Shown: positions 12,114 to 23,714 of the stretch, in pieces
Layout of the letters: each line of letters starts with the position of its first letter
How positions within the stretch are numbered: the first letter of the stretch is position 1
The notes under the pieces: model-generated
The model's database searches: none
The model's input: the letters and a program-made list of their open reading frames with translations, nothing else
What the model was told of the DNA's origin: nothing
Origin: Nyssa sinensis
Taxonomy: Eukaryota; Streptophyta; Magnoliopsida; Cornales; Nyssaceae
Direction: 5' to 3'
Length of the DNA stretch: 64,000 bases
Assembly (NCBI GenBank): GCA_008638375.1
Contig: CM018035.1
Span: forward strand, 36,251,824 to 36,315,823
Program-made: the position numbers and the translations under genes

Positions 12114-13568
12114 AATATCTAAGCTAAAGTGGGCTAAAGAAAATAGAAAAAAAAAAAGAAAGAAAAGATCAGAGAAAACAGTCAATAAAAGGGGCTTGAA
12201 GTGAGGAGAAACCGAGAGATAGAAAGAGGGGGCTAAGGCGATTGGAAATTTTGTATATATACATGCGTAAGGATTTGATAGAAAATCATAACAGAAAATA
12301 AAAAAGGAGAAGCTGAGAGCTTTAGAGAGATTCTGAATTATTCGGAAGTAGAAGAATAAGAGAATAAGGCAACACTGCGATTGAGAAATCAAAAATAGGT
12401 GAGTAAATTTGGAATTCTGTTAACTTATGTTTTTTTGAATTTTAGAATATGAAGAATGATAAAAACTATAGGGCCATGTAGCTGAGTTTAAGAGAAAAAT
12501 TATGCAAAAAGAATGAAGGAAAAAGAGTTAGAAATGGGGGAGAAAAGTTGAGTTGCAGGCCATGAGGATAGAATTGGGTTCTGTAAATTGTGCATCAAAA
12601 CTTGGTTTGAACGTTGGGAAAATGTTTCCCTCGAGTGCAAAAAAAGATTAGAAAATATTTCTCATCAAAACAGTTAGAGAATCATAGCAAAAAGGGCTCG
12701 CTGGAAAACTGGTTTCCCATTGAAATCTCATTGTTTGAGAAGCTATGATAGGTTAAAGCTAAAAATGAAGTTAGAAATGAGAAACCCATTGAAAATGGAA
12801 GAGAAACACGTTGGAATCATGCAAAAATATGGTCGAAACAGTCACCGACGCCGAAGAAGACGTCGGAAACCTACCAAAGACCACCAGAGAAGCAGGTACT
12901 GTTCATGGTTTCGGTTTTGGGGCGGTTAGGGTTCGGGTTCCAGTCAGACCCGACCCACCCGCACATGAGGTTGTCCCAAAACTATGACGTTTTGATATAT
13001 GTTTTAAATTAGAATAGGAGTGTTTGGACACGAGGTTTGTAAATTAAATTGAATTTGATTTAGAGAAGGATAGCTTATTCCAAATTGGGGTTATCCGTTG
13101 TTTGGCTGCTCCCATTTAGAATTGTCAATTCTATAATTTCGAAATTGGCCCAAATGTTATTAAAATTTCAAAAGAACCCATGACTATGGTTAATTACGGA
13201 TTAACCCACGGAATAAATTAATTAAATATTAATTTAATTAATTAGAAAAAAGAAAAATTACCAAAATGCTCATAAGTCAAAAAGTAGTCAAACGAACTCC
13301 GATTAAAGTAAAAGAATAGTGAATTTTTATTATTTTGAGCATTCCAGACTCAACGGTGGAGTCTAATTTGTGAAAAGAGGTCTCGAGAAGCAAGAACCTA
13401 TAAAAGTGCAAAATGACCGTTTTGCCCTTTTTAGTACAAATGTCCGAATTGAATTTTGCGAAAGCCTAAACCGATTTTGTTCGACATTCCAGATTCAATA
13501 GTAGAGTCTATTCAAGTAAAAGAAATACTCATAGTAAAGAGACATAAAATTTGATGAATAGCATGAGT

Positions 13569-13599
<31 letters not shown>

Positions 13600-14010
13600 T
13601 GAGATGAGCTTCCTGAATCATAGGAACACCAAGAGGCAAGGAGAAAGTGGTTTGACCTTCTAGACAAATAAAGAAAGAGGTAAGTAATATCTGATCTCTG
13701 CATGTGATACTTTCCAAGCCAAGTCAATAGTTCTTTTTGTATATTGCGTATTGTATTCCATACATGCCAGAAGTTATTGAGCCACATTGATATTGTACTA
13801 GACGTGCTCTGTGGTATATAGATGAGTTGAATTTTTGGCATGAAAAGGTTTTAATTTTCGCTGCTCTGACCCTACATTTGGAATGTAATTCATTGTAAAG
13901 TTCAAAAAGTTTGTCTTTGGTTGATCGCATAATCGGTAAAGAGACTGGCAAGGTGGCTAACTGGCATCACATCTTCGGCATTCGCGTAGGGTGGGGTACG
14001 GGATGTGACA
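11241..14010 (+). mobile_element. 3' LTR of plus-strand element (2.77 kb)
   Basis: Begins TGTAAGACCCGACCC straight after a polypurine tract and ends GGGATGTGACA. Inside are TA and CA microsatellites (11800-12110), a GA-rich leader (12120-12370), a donor-like AGGTGAGTAA (12397-12406), a GGGTCGG region near 12940, dyad motifs at 13346-13364 and 13491-13509, a TA tract at 13568-13596 and a second donor-like AGAGGTAAGTAA at 13677-13688. No target duplication could be matched because the partner LTR is truncated. Confidence 0.85.
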
Positions 14011-16552
14011 CCCTATCCTGCCAATGAGCAAAAATATTCAATGGATAAGCTCAGTAAAGATAGGAGAAAGAGTGGATGAAATGTAACTTAGTGATTTAGT
14101 TATGATCATAGTAATGAATATGCAAGTCGATTTCCATCTATAAAGAGATAACCCCCAAAGTACAAGAATGAATTCTGATAAGCAAAGCAAGAAATAGTCA
14201 AACTAGGTTTGACACACTTGAGGAATGAAAATATGAAATATTCGATAGTTAAGAAATGACTACTAATGGGACAGACATAGAACTCTACGATTAGAGTTAA
14301 ATATAAAATAATCTATAGGCATTAGAATAAACCAAATATGAAGCCTCAATGAAAAAAAATGACATTTAAGTCTTGTAAGTAATAAGACACAAGGGATTCA
14401 CTAAACCACAAAAGTGGGGACACACCTAAGAATCTCCAATACGAAGCAAATAAAATTTTATTCTATATTAAGGAAAGACTTAACGTAAAGAGATCATGAG
14501 TACAACTAGCCCTAACCCAAAGGTACTCATGGAACTAAGAATCCAAGGCTCATGAATAAAATCGTGAGGGGCAACTATTGTCAAAGGACACTCCCAAAGA
14601 CAATAGTATAGAAATTACCATTATGAAAGAAAAATAAGAAAGACTATTATGTGATTGACGAATTTTGAAGTCTAGTAAGATCTAATGATCGAATAGAAAT
14701 AAGGCCCACTATTGGGTGACGCTTAGATAAGCTAGTCATGCGATGACAGCAAGTAAAAGACTAATGAATCCAAAGAATTCTGAGGATTGTTATAAACCAA
14801 ATGATTAATGAAATGATTGACGATGGCAGAAGCCATAAAACTTAAAGACTAGAGTTAGTTAGGAATGAATGAAAAACCCTAATGAACTACGAGGTTCAAC
14901 AATGAACCAAGTATAACCTCAGTCAAAAGGATACATGTAAAACAACTAATGATAGAGTTTGAGGAGATCAGTAGAAATTGGGTATTCCTATACCCTAAGA
15001 ACCTTCCGATAAGTCTGCTTAGACTTATAGAAGTGAAAAGCTAAGTACACCATTGTGCTTCAACTCATGAGAAAATAGAAAAGTACATGAAAGGTCCGAA
15101 CAATGATACAAAAGAAGTAGATGAACTAATTTCCTCAAATCCTTCCAACCCATGAGATGGGAACACATAGAAGCAAGGTAAAATGTAATGAAGGGCATAG
15201 TGCCAATAAGTCAACCTAAAAACAAGAAGAAATATGTTTTGACTCACCTTAAAAGTAAAATGCCTCATGAAATAGAGCTACGTATAAGAACCCTAAATAA
15301 ACAAATAAAATAAAGATTAAATTTTTTTTTGCATTGGTAAAGCCTGTAATGCAAAGGATACATGAGTGAACTAACCCTACAAGAAACAAGGGTACTCAGG
15401 ACATGAAAGTGAAGTAAGACGTCTCAAAATCCTTAATAGAGTTAAATAGACAATGGAAGCCTAAGAAAATGGTATTGCAGGACAGGCAACCAAACTTGCA
15501 AAGCGAATCTGCAAAAGGATTCACAACCTAAGAAGGAGATTAGAAAGAACTAGCTAAGGAATATGTTCTTAAAACGGAACAAAGTACCAAGATTAAGAAA
15601 TTAAACTCTCTCTGAATGAAAAAAATATTGTAGTCTAGTCTCTCAAGGACCACTACTCAAAACAACCAAGAACTAGAAAATCCTAAAAGTAATGTGATTA
15701 TGACTCACTCCCTGGAAATAAATATAATGGCTAAAAGTGATGCTTAATGGAATACAGGTCGAGTGAAACAGTCAAAACCGTAAGAAATGGTTCAGTATAA
15801 ACCGCGAAAGCATACCAAGACTAATAGAAAGAACACTGGAATACTAATATAGCATCAATAAGACTGTAAGCTAGAAGTTAAGGCATTAAGGTAAGAATTG
15901 GAAAGTCAAATCCTTGACTTTCAAGACCACTACTGAGTGAGTAAGTGGAAACTATGAAAGAAGATGAAATGTGTTTAAAGAGATTTCGACATAAGTCTTC
16001 CAAGGCTTGATTTTAATTATTTGGGTAGTTTTGTTTCAAAAGATATAAGAGTTTATATATAATTTTCATTTTCAGGAGTAGACATGCAATCACCATTGGC
16101 TGAATGACTCGGCCAAGAAATGAGTATGAAATAAAAGTTTAAGTGTCAATTTATCAAATGAATAAGCTGATGTTAGAACCTACGTTTATTCTGAGAGATG
16201 GTTTCAATTGTTTAGATTGCCATTTCAGAATGCTTGTTTTATTTTTGTAATGCATCTCATAGGATCTTTGAATGTTAGACCCAGGATGAAAGTTTCATGT
16301 CTTCAGCGTTGTTTATAACTAGTGTTATCTTGGTGCCTCTGATTGCCATCTCACTTTTTAGCTCACTTGCTGGATATGCTTAATTATACTGGATGCAAAA
16401 CAAGTGAATTCTTTGCATTTTTGTTCACATTGATTTTAAACGGGCTAATGTTGCCATCTCTGACCCAACCTTATAGTTTATTTTGTTTTGCTTTTTCATA
16501 TTACAATCAGAAATGGGAGTTTAAGTGAAAGATTAAAGAGTAATAATCAGAG
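14011..16552. other. AT-rich noncoding stretch, possibly old LTR-element interior
   Basis: No gene recognised. The plus strand is purine-rich and stop-rich in all frames, and in texture it resembles the interiors of the noncoding LTR elements B and C read in sense. No PBS, PPT or LTR end was found, so this origin is a guess. Confidence 0.35.
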
Positions 16553-16704
16553 AGGAAGGCAAAACTAGACCACCAAATTTTGAATAGAATTCTCACTTAA
16601 TTTGCAGTTGAAAGAAAGGCAGAACTAGACCACCAAATTTTGAATAGAATTCTCACTTAATTTGCAGTTGAAAGAAAGGCAGAACTAGACCACCAAATTC
16701 AGAG
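16553..16704. repeat. 60-bp tandem repeat, about 2.4 copies
   Basis: Two consecutive 60-bp units (16561-16620 and 16621-16680) differ by one base, and a third partial copy follows to about 16700. The unit includes CTAGACCACCAAATTT and TTAATTTGCAGTTG. It contains a TTTGCAG that looks like a 3' splice site, but no coding context was seen. Confidence 0.95.
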
Positions 16705-18192
16705 TTGTTCTTGTTGGGGAAATGTTTGGTAGAAATTGAAACTAGTGTGATTCTGTTCCATTACTGCAAATGGGTAGCTCATTTTTTTTGGGTGCTCCCA
16801 CTTCATTTGGTACTTTGGGTTTGGAGGGATTTCATTCCTAACCTTCTCTACAGGAGTTTCATCATGGAACTCGAATTCCGAAAAACGCCAGTGTGATTTC
16901 CTCTTAATTCTCACTGTATTTTGCATCTAATTTTTTGTTCAATTTGCTGTTACTGTTATTTTAAGCTCTTGTTGCCAATCAGAGCTAGCTTCATTTATAC
17001 GAAATCCTTTTCTTAGTTTTGATGTTTTATTTCGCAGGTCAAAGTCAAGAAAGAGATGGTGAACCTCCTTCAGTTGGTGTTTTATGGTGCTTTTGGTCTT
17101 TTGAAATTGAATTAGTTGGATGTTATAGATATGAATTTCTATATGTATTTGCAATGGGTTGAGTTGGCTACATATTTAGCTCTGTAATGTCATGAAAAAA
17201 TAAAACAAACGGGTAAGTTTTTTTTTTTTTTTTCTTTCATGAATTCTTTTTTTCAAAAAAAAAAAAAAAAAGCTGACCTGACGCAACCAAAAAAATCTCA
17301 GGTCGGGTCTGGTCAGGTTGAATCAGCAGTCCTGCAGTTATGGTTGTGATTCTTCCAGAACTGCCTAAGCTTGGGTCAGTTCCAACCTGGCCCATGTACA
17401 CCTTCATTTCATGAACTCTCTTTGAGATACCCTTCCGACAGGCAAAAACTTGTACACAACAGTTATGAAAAGGAGCCCCAATCTACTCCAGCTATGCTCC
17501 TTATTTTAGAAAGTCTGGAATTATTTTACTAGTTAAGCTCTACTTTCTACCTTGTGTGCCTCGTGAGTCCATCCATATACACTCCGTTGCCTTAAATGTT
17601 TGTTTAGAAATGACTCCTGGAAGAAAATTTTCAAGTTAGTTTGTGCATACTTGGATTTTTTTCTGTTGAAGGTGGAAACAACCAAGCATTTAAAAGAGTT
17701 TAGAGTTTCCAAGTTTTTACAATTTTTAAAAAACTTTATTGCATGTGCACACAAGAAAAATTGATTTTATGGATACAAGTCAAAATATTACGGACTTAAA
17801 TATTCACCAACCAGCAGTACATATAGATATATCATCCATAAAATAGTCATTCCCAATTATATCAAACAAAAATAAAGAATGAAGATTTCCCATTCAAAGA
17901 GTTTATAAAGCAATGACACCTTTGTCCCCAAATGATGATGAGATGCTTGGGAGAATATTGGAGTTGGATAGGCATCAAGATAGCAAGTCAAATAAGTAAA
18001 AGCAACTTTGGTAACGCCTCCCGATATAGAAAACAATGCAGCACACTTTTGGAACCAGTAAGTCAGGCACATCATTGAGACTCCAGCACACTGCCACAAC
18101 ACCTTTAATATATTATCAGAATTGCCTTATCTCTGCATCTGTTAGCTAGCCTGTTTGAACTGCCATAATTTATACCTTAAAAACTCAAATGG
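16705..18192. other. Low-repeat AT-rich stretch, no gene recognised
   Basis: Only ORFs of about 60-80 codons occur, none recognisable. T-rich and A-rich homopolymers lie near 17218-17270. The base texture is less repetitive than elsewhere and could be intron, UTR or decayed host DNA. No splice-consistent gene model could be built by eye. Confidence 0.4.
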
Positions 18193-18201
18193 TTTCCAAT
18201 A
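18193..18201. repeat. Left target-site duplication of MULE
   Basis: TTTCCAATA, repeated exactly at 20060-20068. Nine-base duplications are the mark of Mutator-superfamily insertion. Confidence 0.9.
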
Positions 18202-18477
18202 GGGATAATTATACTTACTTCTCTTGAAGTTTCTGACAATTGCAGAAACCTCTCCTATAGTTTCTGAAATAACACTGCCCCTCTTTTGGTTTCAATGTCT
18301 ATAACAGATTCCCTCTGCCGTTAGTTGACCTAACAGAGTTTGATGATGTAAGCAATTTTTTTGTCTAAATGCCAATTTTACCCCTTACAAGTCATGATTA
18401 AATGACAAAACTACCTTCACTTTTAATAATCTTTTTAATTAATAATCTCTCTCAATTTATCTGCCCTAACATCTTTC

Positions 18478-18590
18478 TTCCTCTCTCATCTCTTTCTCAA
18501 TTTCTCTAGCCTAACGTAAATTTAGCCAAATTTATGAAATTTTCATTTCATTCACTTGCCAATTTGGAAAACCATGGTTTATTGTCTGAC
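18478..18590. repeat. Internal direct repeat of the MULE, copy 1
   Basis: About 75 bp, including CCAATTTGGAAAACCATGGT, recurs at 18925-19020. A pyrimidine-rich string ctctctcatctct lies before it in copy 1 but after it in copy 2. The arrangement suggests a local duplication or template switch inside the element. Confidence 0.8.
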
Positions 18591-18924
18591 CCGATATCAA
18601 AGAAAACAGTGAAATGCGAGTCATCTACATCTCTTACCTAAGACAGATTTGCTAAAAGAAAATTGGGATTTTTCAAGCAGAGAAGAAGCCATTAATGGCT
18701 GTAAGACCAATCTGACTTTTGGGCTCCAAAACCCACTTGATTGGCTTCATGTTCTCTTCTCCAACTTTCCTGATCTTGATCCCAGAGAACCCGTCAAACC
18801 TCTTAGCCAACACAGACCCACAAGAATTTCTCTCTCAATTTCCAATATCTAAGAAATCAATCTCACATCATTAATTCAAATGCCATATGAGTCTCTATTC
18901 AGATCGATGGACTGAAAAAGCCCA

Positions 18925-19020
18925 AACGTAAATTTAAGCCAAATTTATGAATTTTCATTTCATTCACTTACCAATTTGGAAAACCATGGTTTCTTTTCTT
19001 CCTCTCTCATCTCTCTCTCA
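18925..19020. repeat. Internal direct repeat of the MULE, copy 2
   Basis: Second copy of the 18478-18590 repeat, differing by a few bases. It directly abuts the downstream end of the captured RLT fragment on the minus strand. Confidence 0.8.
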
Positions 19021-19074
19021 ATTTCTCTGGTGTGGGACTGTTGGAGATGATGGTGGTCTGTTGATGGTGCACGG

Positions 19075-19504
19075 TGCATGCTCATTCCCCACCTCACCTA
19101 CCACCATCTCATCCCCAGCCACACTAGATGACGCCACTGCTGCTGCCGGCGAAGTATCCTTCCGTGGCCGTTTCACAGGGAGCGCTTTCCTATTCTTCAG
19201 TCTCCTATGACAAAACCACATCCGCAAGTACCGATCTGAAAGCCTCAATTTCACTGACAGGTCTGCTCTCAAAGACTCCGATGGATACGTCTCCACTAAA
19301 CCAAATCCAAATTCACACCAAATCAAACAATAAATTCAAACAAAATCAGACAAAAACACCAGAAAATTATGAAAATTAAAATCAACGAACTAGCATAAGT
19401 TTTCTCGAGAATCTCCAATTGCAAAGCAGTCTTCGTTTTTCGCTTACCTTGTTCTCTCCTTCCGGCAACTTCTTCTTCTCCCCCTCCGAACCACCGCCCT
19501 CCGT
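19075..19504 (-). pseudogene. Captured fragment of an RLT (DDT-homeobox) gene
   Basis: RLT proteins (Arabidopsis RLT1/RLT2) are homeodomain plus DDT-domain partners of ISWI chromatin remodelers. On the minus strand the piece reads from an acidic Gly/Glu N-terminus (EGGGSEGEKKK, about 19504) into LQLEILEKTYA (about 19400). An intron-like AT-rich gap ending in TTTAG follows. The homeodomain continues with ETYPSESLRADLSVKL and helix-3 residues MWFCHRRLKNRK (about 19293-19190), then a basic tail ending VGNEHA. The position where the family has its start Met is ACG, and there is an apparent one-base shift before the first helix, so no RLT protein can be made from it. It keeps an intron, which points to capture at the DNA level. 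The family call rests on my recall of these motifs. Confidence 0.82.
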
Positions 19505-20059
19505 TTCAGCAGATCAGACACTCTCTTTCTCTCTCTAAAATCTATCTGTAAAACTAGGGCTTCAAATGCATAAATCCTTTCTTGTGTGGGACCGTCTAAC
19601 CCTTACCAGAGAACACCAGGTTCTCCTCCCCAAGGCGATTTCCGATTAGCATCGCCAGCGCGGGCCGCCCGATTCCGTGACCTTGCCTGCTTGTCGTTCT
19701 CTCACTGCCTCCTCAATTACAAATACACCACCGAGTGGCCCAGATCAACGATGATGGTGGAGCGGCCATGGGTGGCAGCAACAGCGGCAATTTTGGCCGG
19801 TGTTATTTTGGGCAGAGAAAATAAGAGAGAGGGAAGTGAGACAGAGTGGGAGAGGGGAGAGAGAGTTGAGAGAGGAAAAATAAATGAGAAAAAATAAAAA
19901 AAATATTATTAAAATATAAGGGTAATTTGGTAAATGGACCAACTTCGTTAACTCCTTCTAGAGACAATTTCTGACAGGGTAGATAGTGTTATTTTCGAAA
20001 CTATAGGGGAAGTTTCTGTAAATGTCAAAAACCTCAAGAGAAGTAAGTGTAATTATCCA

Positions 20060-20068
20060 TTTCCAATA
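20060..20068. repeat. Right target-site duplication of MULE
   Basis: TTTCCAATA, identical to 18193-18201. Confidence 0.9.
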
Positions 20069-20500
20069 ATTAGTCACTAAACAACATGTAATATTTTCCG
20101 ATAAATAGAACAAGTGAAATAGGGCCTAAAATTATGATGCACAGTAATTTATTAATGTAAGGATCCAAAGTTAATTACGTTACCAATATTTTTTGGGAAT
20201 ATAATATAATATTTTTTGGGAATAATCATGAAATAATACTAATGCCTCACGAAAAAGAAAACTTGCCATAAAGCAAAAAAAGTTACCATGTCCAAATTGT
20301 ATGCTTCAACCTTAACTCCTTTGAAAAATATATTTATTTAGACTAAAATAATCTCAAGATATATTTTAAGAATATAAATAATAAAAAGCTCATAAAATAA
20401 ATAAATTCTTTTTCTTTTGTTGTAAAGAAGAATATCCTACATATTTAGATACATTTATAATTTTTTTTTTTTTTTGGGGGGGGGGGGCGGGGGTTGCTAA
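20069..20500. other. AT-rich spacer with inverted-repeat fragment
   Basis: No gene. About 20290-20420 resembles the left arm of the inverted-repeat element at 31060-31180 (shared words such as atatattttaagaata). A T15 run followed by a G12 run lies at 20461-20488, immediately before element B. Confidence 0.6.
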
Positions 20501-23500
20501 TGTCACGACCCGAAATCCACCCTATGCGGATCTCGTGTCGCGGGGCCGACCCGAAGGCCGTCCCTACTTTTTCCATTCCTGTATCATAGTACTAATATGC
20601 AAAGTACTAAAACCTCAAAACAATAACAGCGGAAGTCTTTTCAATACACAATGTTAGTGAAAGTCTTTACAATACATAATATGGTTCTACATAAATAAAA
20701 TAAGAACCAAACATGACCAGCACCCGAGGGTGGTGAATACATGGGAGAACTAAAACATAAACTGATGCATTTTCTCAAATGTCCTTCTATGTCTTTAGAC
20801 TCCTACCGGGGTCTCGCGGCATCAGTACCTGAAATGGGGGTGAGGAGGGTGGAATGAGCTACAAGAGCCCAGCAAGTAAATACAGATCTCCGACACTGGT
20901 ATCGAGGATCATAAAAGAATATGAATCCAAGAACAAGAATATGATAGCCAATCATAAGAAATAAGATGCTATGATAGCCAATGGGCACAGTTGCTATAAA
21001 GGCCAATAAACAATAGAACACAATGTACAATTAGGAGTAAGGGACATCACATCAACATGAAACTCTTAACATGTGAATAGTGGCAAATGAACAGTGGGAT
21101 CACAATGTGTAATCAGTAGGAATAGCATAACAATGTCCTGGAACTCTCAACGATAATACAATAACAAGAAAGTACTGCCATTATAATTGATCACAATAAA
21201 TCAATAAAGAAATATCTCGCAATACAAGATAATCACAAGAACAATGTAACTCAACAATTTTAGTTGAGCAATCATATAAGAGATGCTTTTGTTCTGTGTC
21301 AGGGCTTGATTTGCCCTCGGTCCTTGGGGGCCCGGTTTACCCCCTTCAGTGTATTCCAGTGTATGGCCATATGTCCGTTCACGGACTCGACCCGAAGGTC
21401 TTCAGTGTATTTAAAAGCATCGGATGGATATTGTGACTGAGCACAACTCCAGTATACATAAACATTTCATGATCATAAATGATTCCATAAGAGTATATAA
21501 AATGGAATATCATCAGTCCATGGAAACATAACAATAGGCATTTGAAAGTACGGTTCAACATGATAACAATGGTACAACAATAAGTCAATGTCCACCAGAT
21601 AGAACAATATCACATTGTGGAGACAATAACATCAGATACGCTCAGGAGTACAATTTTGGCAGTAAAAGAATGAACTTGGCTTGATAACACCACATGGAAG
21701 AGAAAGGGTATCTACTTACCTCTAATCATGCATTCCTCCTAAATCAGTCTCCTGCGGTTTGCCTCTTTCCTGTCGCGTTCCCTATATATCAGTAAATGCG
21801 TTTTAGAATAATTTCTATTCACCAAATTCTATGCCTTGCTATGATCAGTATTTCTAATACTTATTTAGACTTTTATATGTCCGTTGTTCTCGGAACCTCC
21901 TTTCGTAATTTTGACATTACCAATAGATTCGAAAGGTTCAGAATAATAAAAATTCACTAATTATTTAATTCAATCGGAGTCCATTTGACTTACTTATGAA
22001 GCAGGGGTATTTTGGTCATTTTTTACAAGTTGTAACTTTTCGGGACTCCGTCTCGTGAAACGGACCTCACCATTGGACTCAGAGCATCCGAGATAATAAA
22101 AATTGACTAATCATTTACCTTATTTGGACCTCGTTTGACCCACTTTGGAGTCAGGGGTATTTTTGTAACTTTGACATTTTCCTGTTGGGCCTTAGTGGAA
22201 TTATTCAAAACATTTGGGGCCGGTTCATAAATTCCATAAGCTGCGGTCTGAACCAATTGGTTCAGACCCCAAAACCCTAAACCGGTTCCATTCCATTGTG
22301 AACCAACCGGTTCAGTTAACTTCAGAGAACCGGATTGAGATATCCCAATTCTCTCACCCTAACCACTGTTTGGACAACCCCAACCCAATTTCAATCCCTT
22401 ATATCCGTGACCAAACATGCCCAAATTAATTTTAATTTCACATTCAAAACGACACAGTGTTGCTACCTGAATTGCGGTCGGTCGGATCTCAACCCGACCC
22501 GACCCAGACCCGACCTCATCCTGACCCGAAGAAGCCCCCGATATTCCGGTCGTCTTCTCCGGTGGGTTTTCCGGCCACGGTCGCCGGAATAACGAAATTC
22601 CCTACGGATCTCACTGATTTCACGTCCAAAATTTACTGTTTTTCTTCCCAATAAATTCTAAAATTGTAAGGAATATTTTAGGACCGATTTTAACCTTCAA
22701 CCTCCCCGGTTTCACACACCCATTCCCAGTTTCCGGCGTTGCACCGGTGAGGGAATAACTGGCCACAGAATGGCCATTTCTTGACCATTTAAGCTGATTC
22801 AACTTGCGTTGGGTTTCTGGAGATGTCTCCTATTAATTTCCAATCTAAAAATCAATGTTCGTTGGGTGTATACAATTCCACCATGCTTGACTGAACTCAC
22901 TTCCCGATTCTGGGTTTTCTTTTCTATTTCGGATTCTCATCAATTCCAACAGCAACAACACCTATTAAGAATATAAATGAGCATAATTTAAATCAGGAAT
23001 ATACCTGTTTTAGTTGCTGATTTCCTTCAACCCTTTTCCAAAAATTCATTTCCTTTCTTTCTCTCTCTATTCCCACTTCTTTCTTCCTTGCGATTCAGTT
23101 TCTCTCACAACTTCAATCTCTTTCTTTCTTCCCTTAACCGACCCCCCAGTCGGTGGCCCTTGCCACCTGCAGCCACGGTGGCAGCACACCCATGCACACA
23201 AGACACCTCACACATAGCTTTCTCTCTCTCCTCTCCTCCTCACACGTTGCACCCTAGCCCTCTCTTGCTGATTTCCCACTCGGTGGCTTTGCCACCTCCT
23301 CATCATGCATGACCCACTTTACATACCTATTATATATATATATGCAACCGTATACACATATATACATATATAAATAATATTGTATTATATTATATATATA
23401 TACATATATCATCCAACCGTATATATATATATATACGATATTCATAATCATTTAGATTTACAATAAAAATTTATACGTCGACATTCACTTGCACGTTTTT

Positions 23501-23699
23501 CAATAAACTCGGCTTCCGGTACAACGGCAGCCGGACACCCGTGATTGTTTGCCTCTCGTACCTATACATCGTAATTAAACAATACAGTCCATTACGCATC
23601 CACTTTTATTTATATCATTTCACGGCTTATAATTCGGAATTACATTTATAGCCCGGTCCAGCCCGGTGCACATGCTATATCCCGGATCGGGATATTACA
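20501..23699 (-). mobile_element. 3' LTR of element B
   Basis: Runs from TGTCACGACC to GATATTACA on the plus strand. Compared with 27387-30593 I found three substitutions (21083, 23110 and 23571, all A/G) and an 8-bp TA-repeat length change. Landmarks: a donor-like site read in sense as TAGAGGTAAGTAG (21712-21724), a dyad motif at 22062-22080, AACCGGTT motifs (22220-22330), a GGGTCGG block (about 22490-22530) and TA microsatellites (23330-23440). The short ORFs in it are repeated in the other LTR and look like chance. Confidence 0.93.
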
Positions 23700-23714
23700 T
23701 TCTTACCCCCTTAA
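23700..23714 (-). other. Polypurine tract of element B
   Basis: Read on the minus strand this is TTAAGGGGGTAAGAA, directly before the 3' LTR start TGTAATATCCC. It primes plus-strand DNA synthesis. The same arrangement occurs at 11228-11240 and next to LTR D at 62470. Confidence 0.9.

Larger units (their letters stand above)
18202..20059. mobile_element. Non-autonomous Mutator-like element (Pack-MULE)
   Basis: A 1.86-kb element bounded by long terminal inverted repeats. The left end (GGATAATTATACTTACTTCT onward) matches the reverse complement of the right end over at least 85 bp with a few changes, and perfect 9-bp duplications flank it. No transposase is present. The interior is more GC-rich than its surroundings and carries a captured RLT homeobox fragment (19075-19504), an internal direct repeat, and a further GC-rich piece at about 19560-19800 that could be a second captured fragment but was not identified. 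Confidence 0.9.

Noticed and set aside
16705..18192. Host gene exons
   Set aside because: Some ORFs of about 60-80 codons look less random, but no splice-consistent model or known domain could be supported.
20461..20488. T15-G12 homopolymer tract as a regulatory element
   Set aside because: It is probably a low-complexity artefact or poly-tract next to an insertion site, with nothing in context to support a function.
22214..22654. Overlapping plus-strand ORFs of 65-85 codons repeated at 29100-29540
   Set aside because: They sit in the GC-rich zone of the LTR, overlap in different frames and have no recognisable domain.
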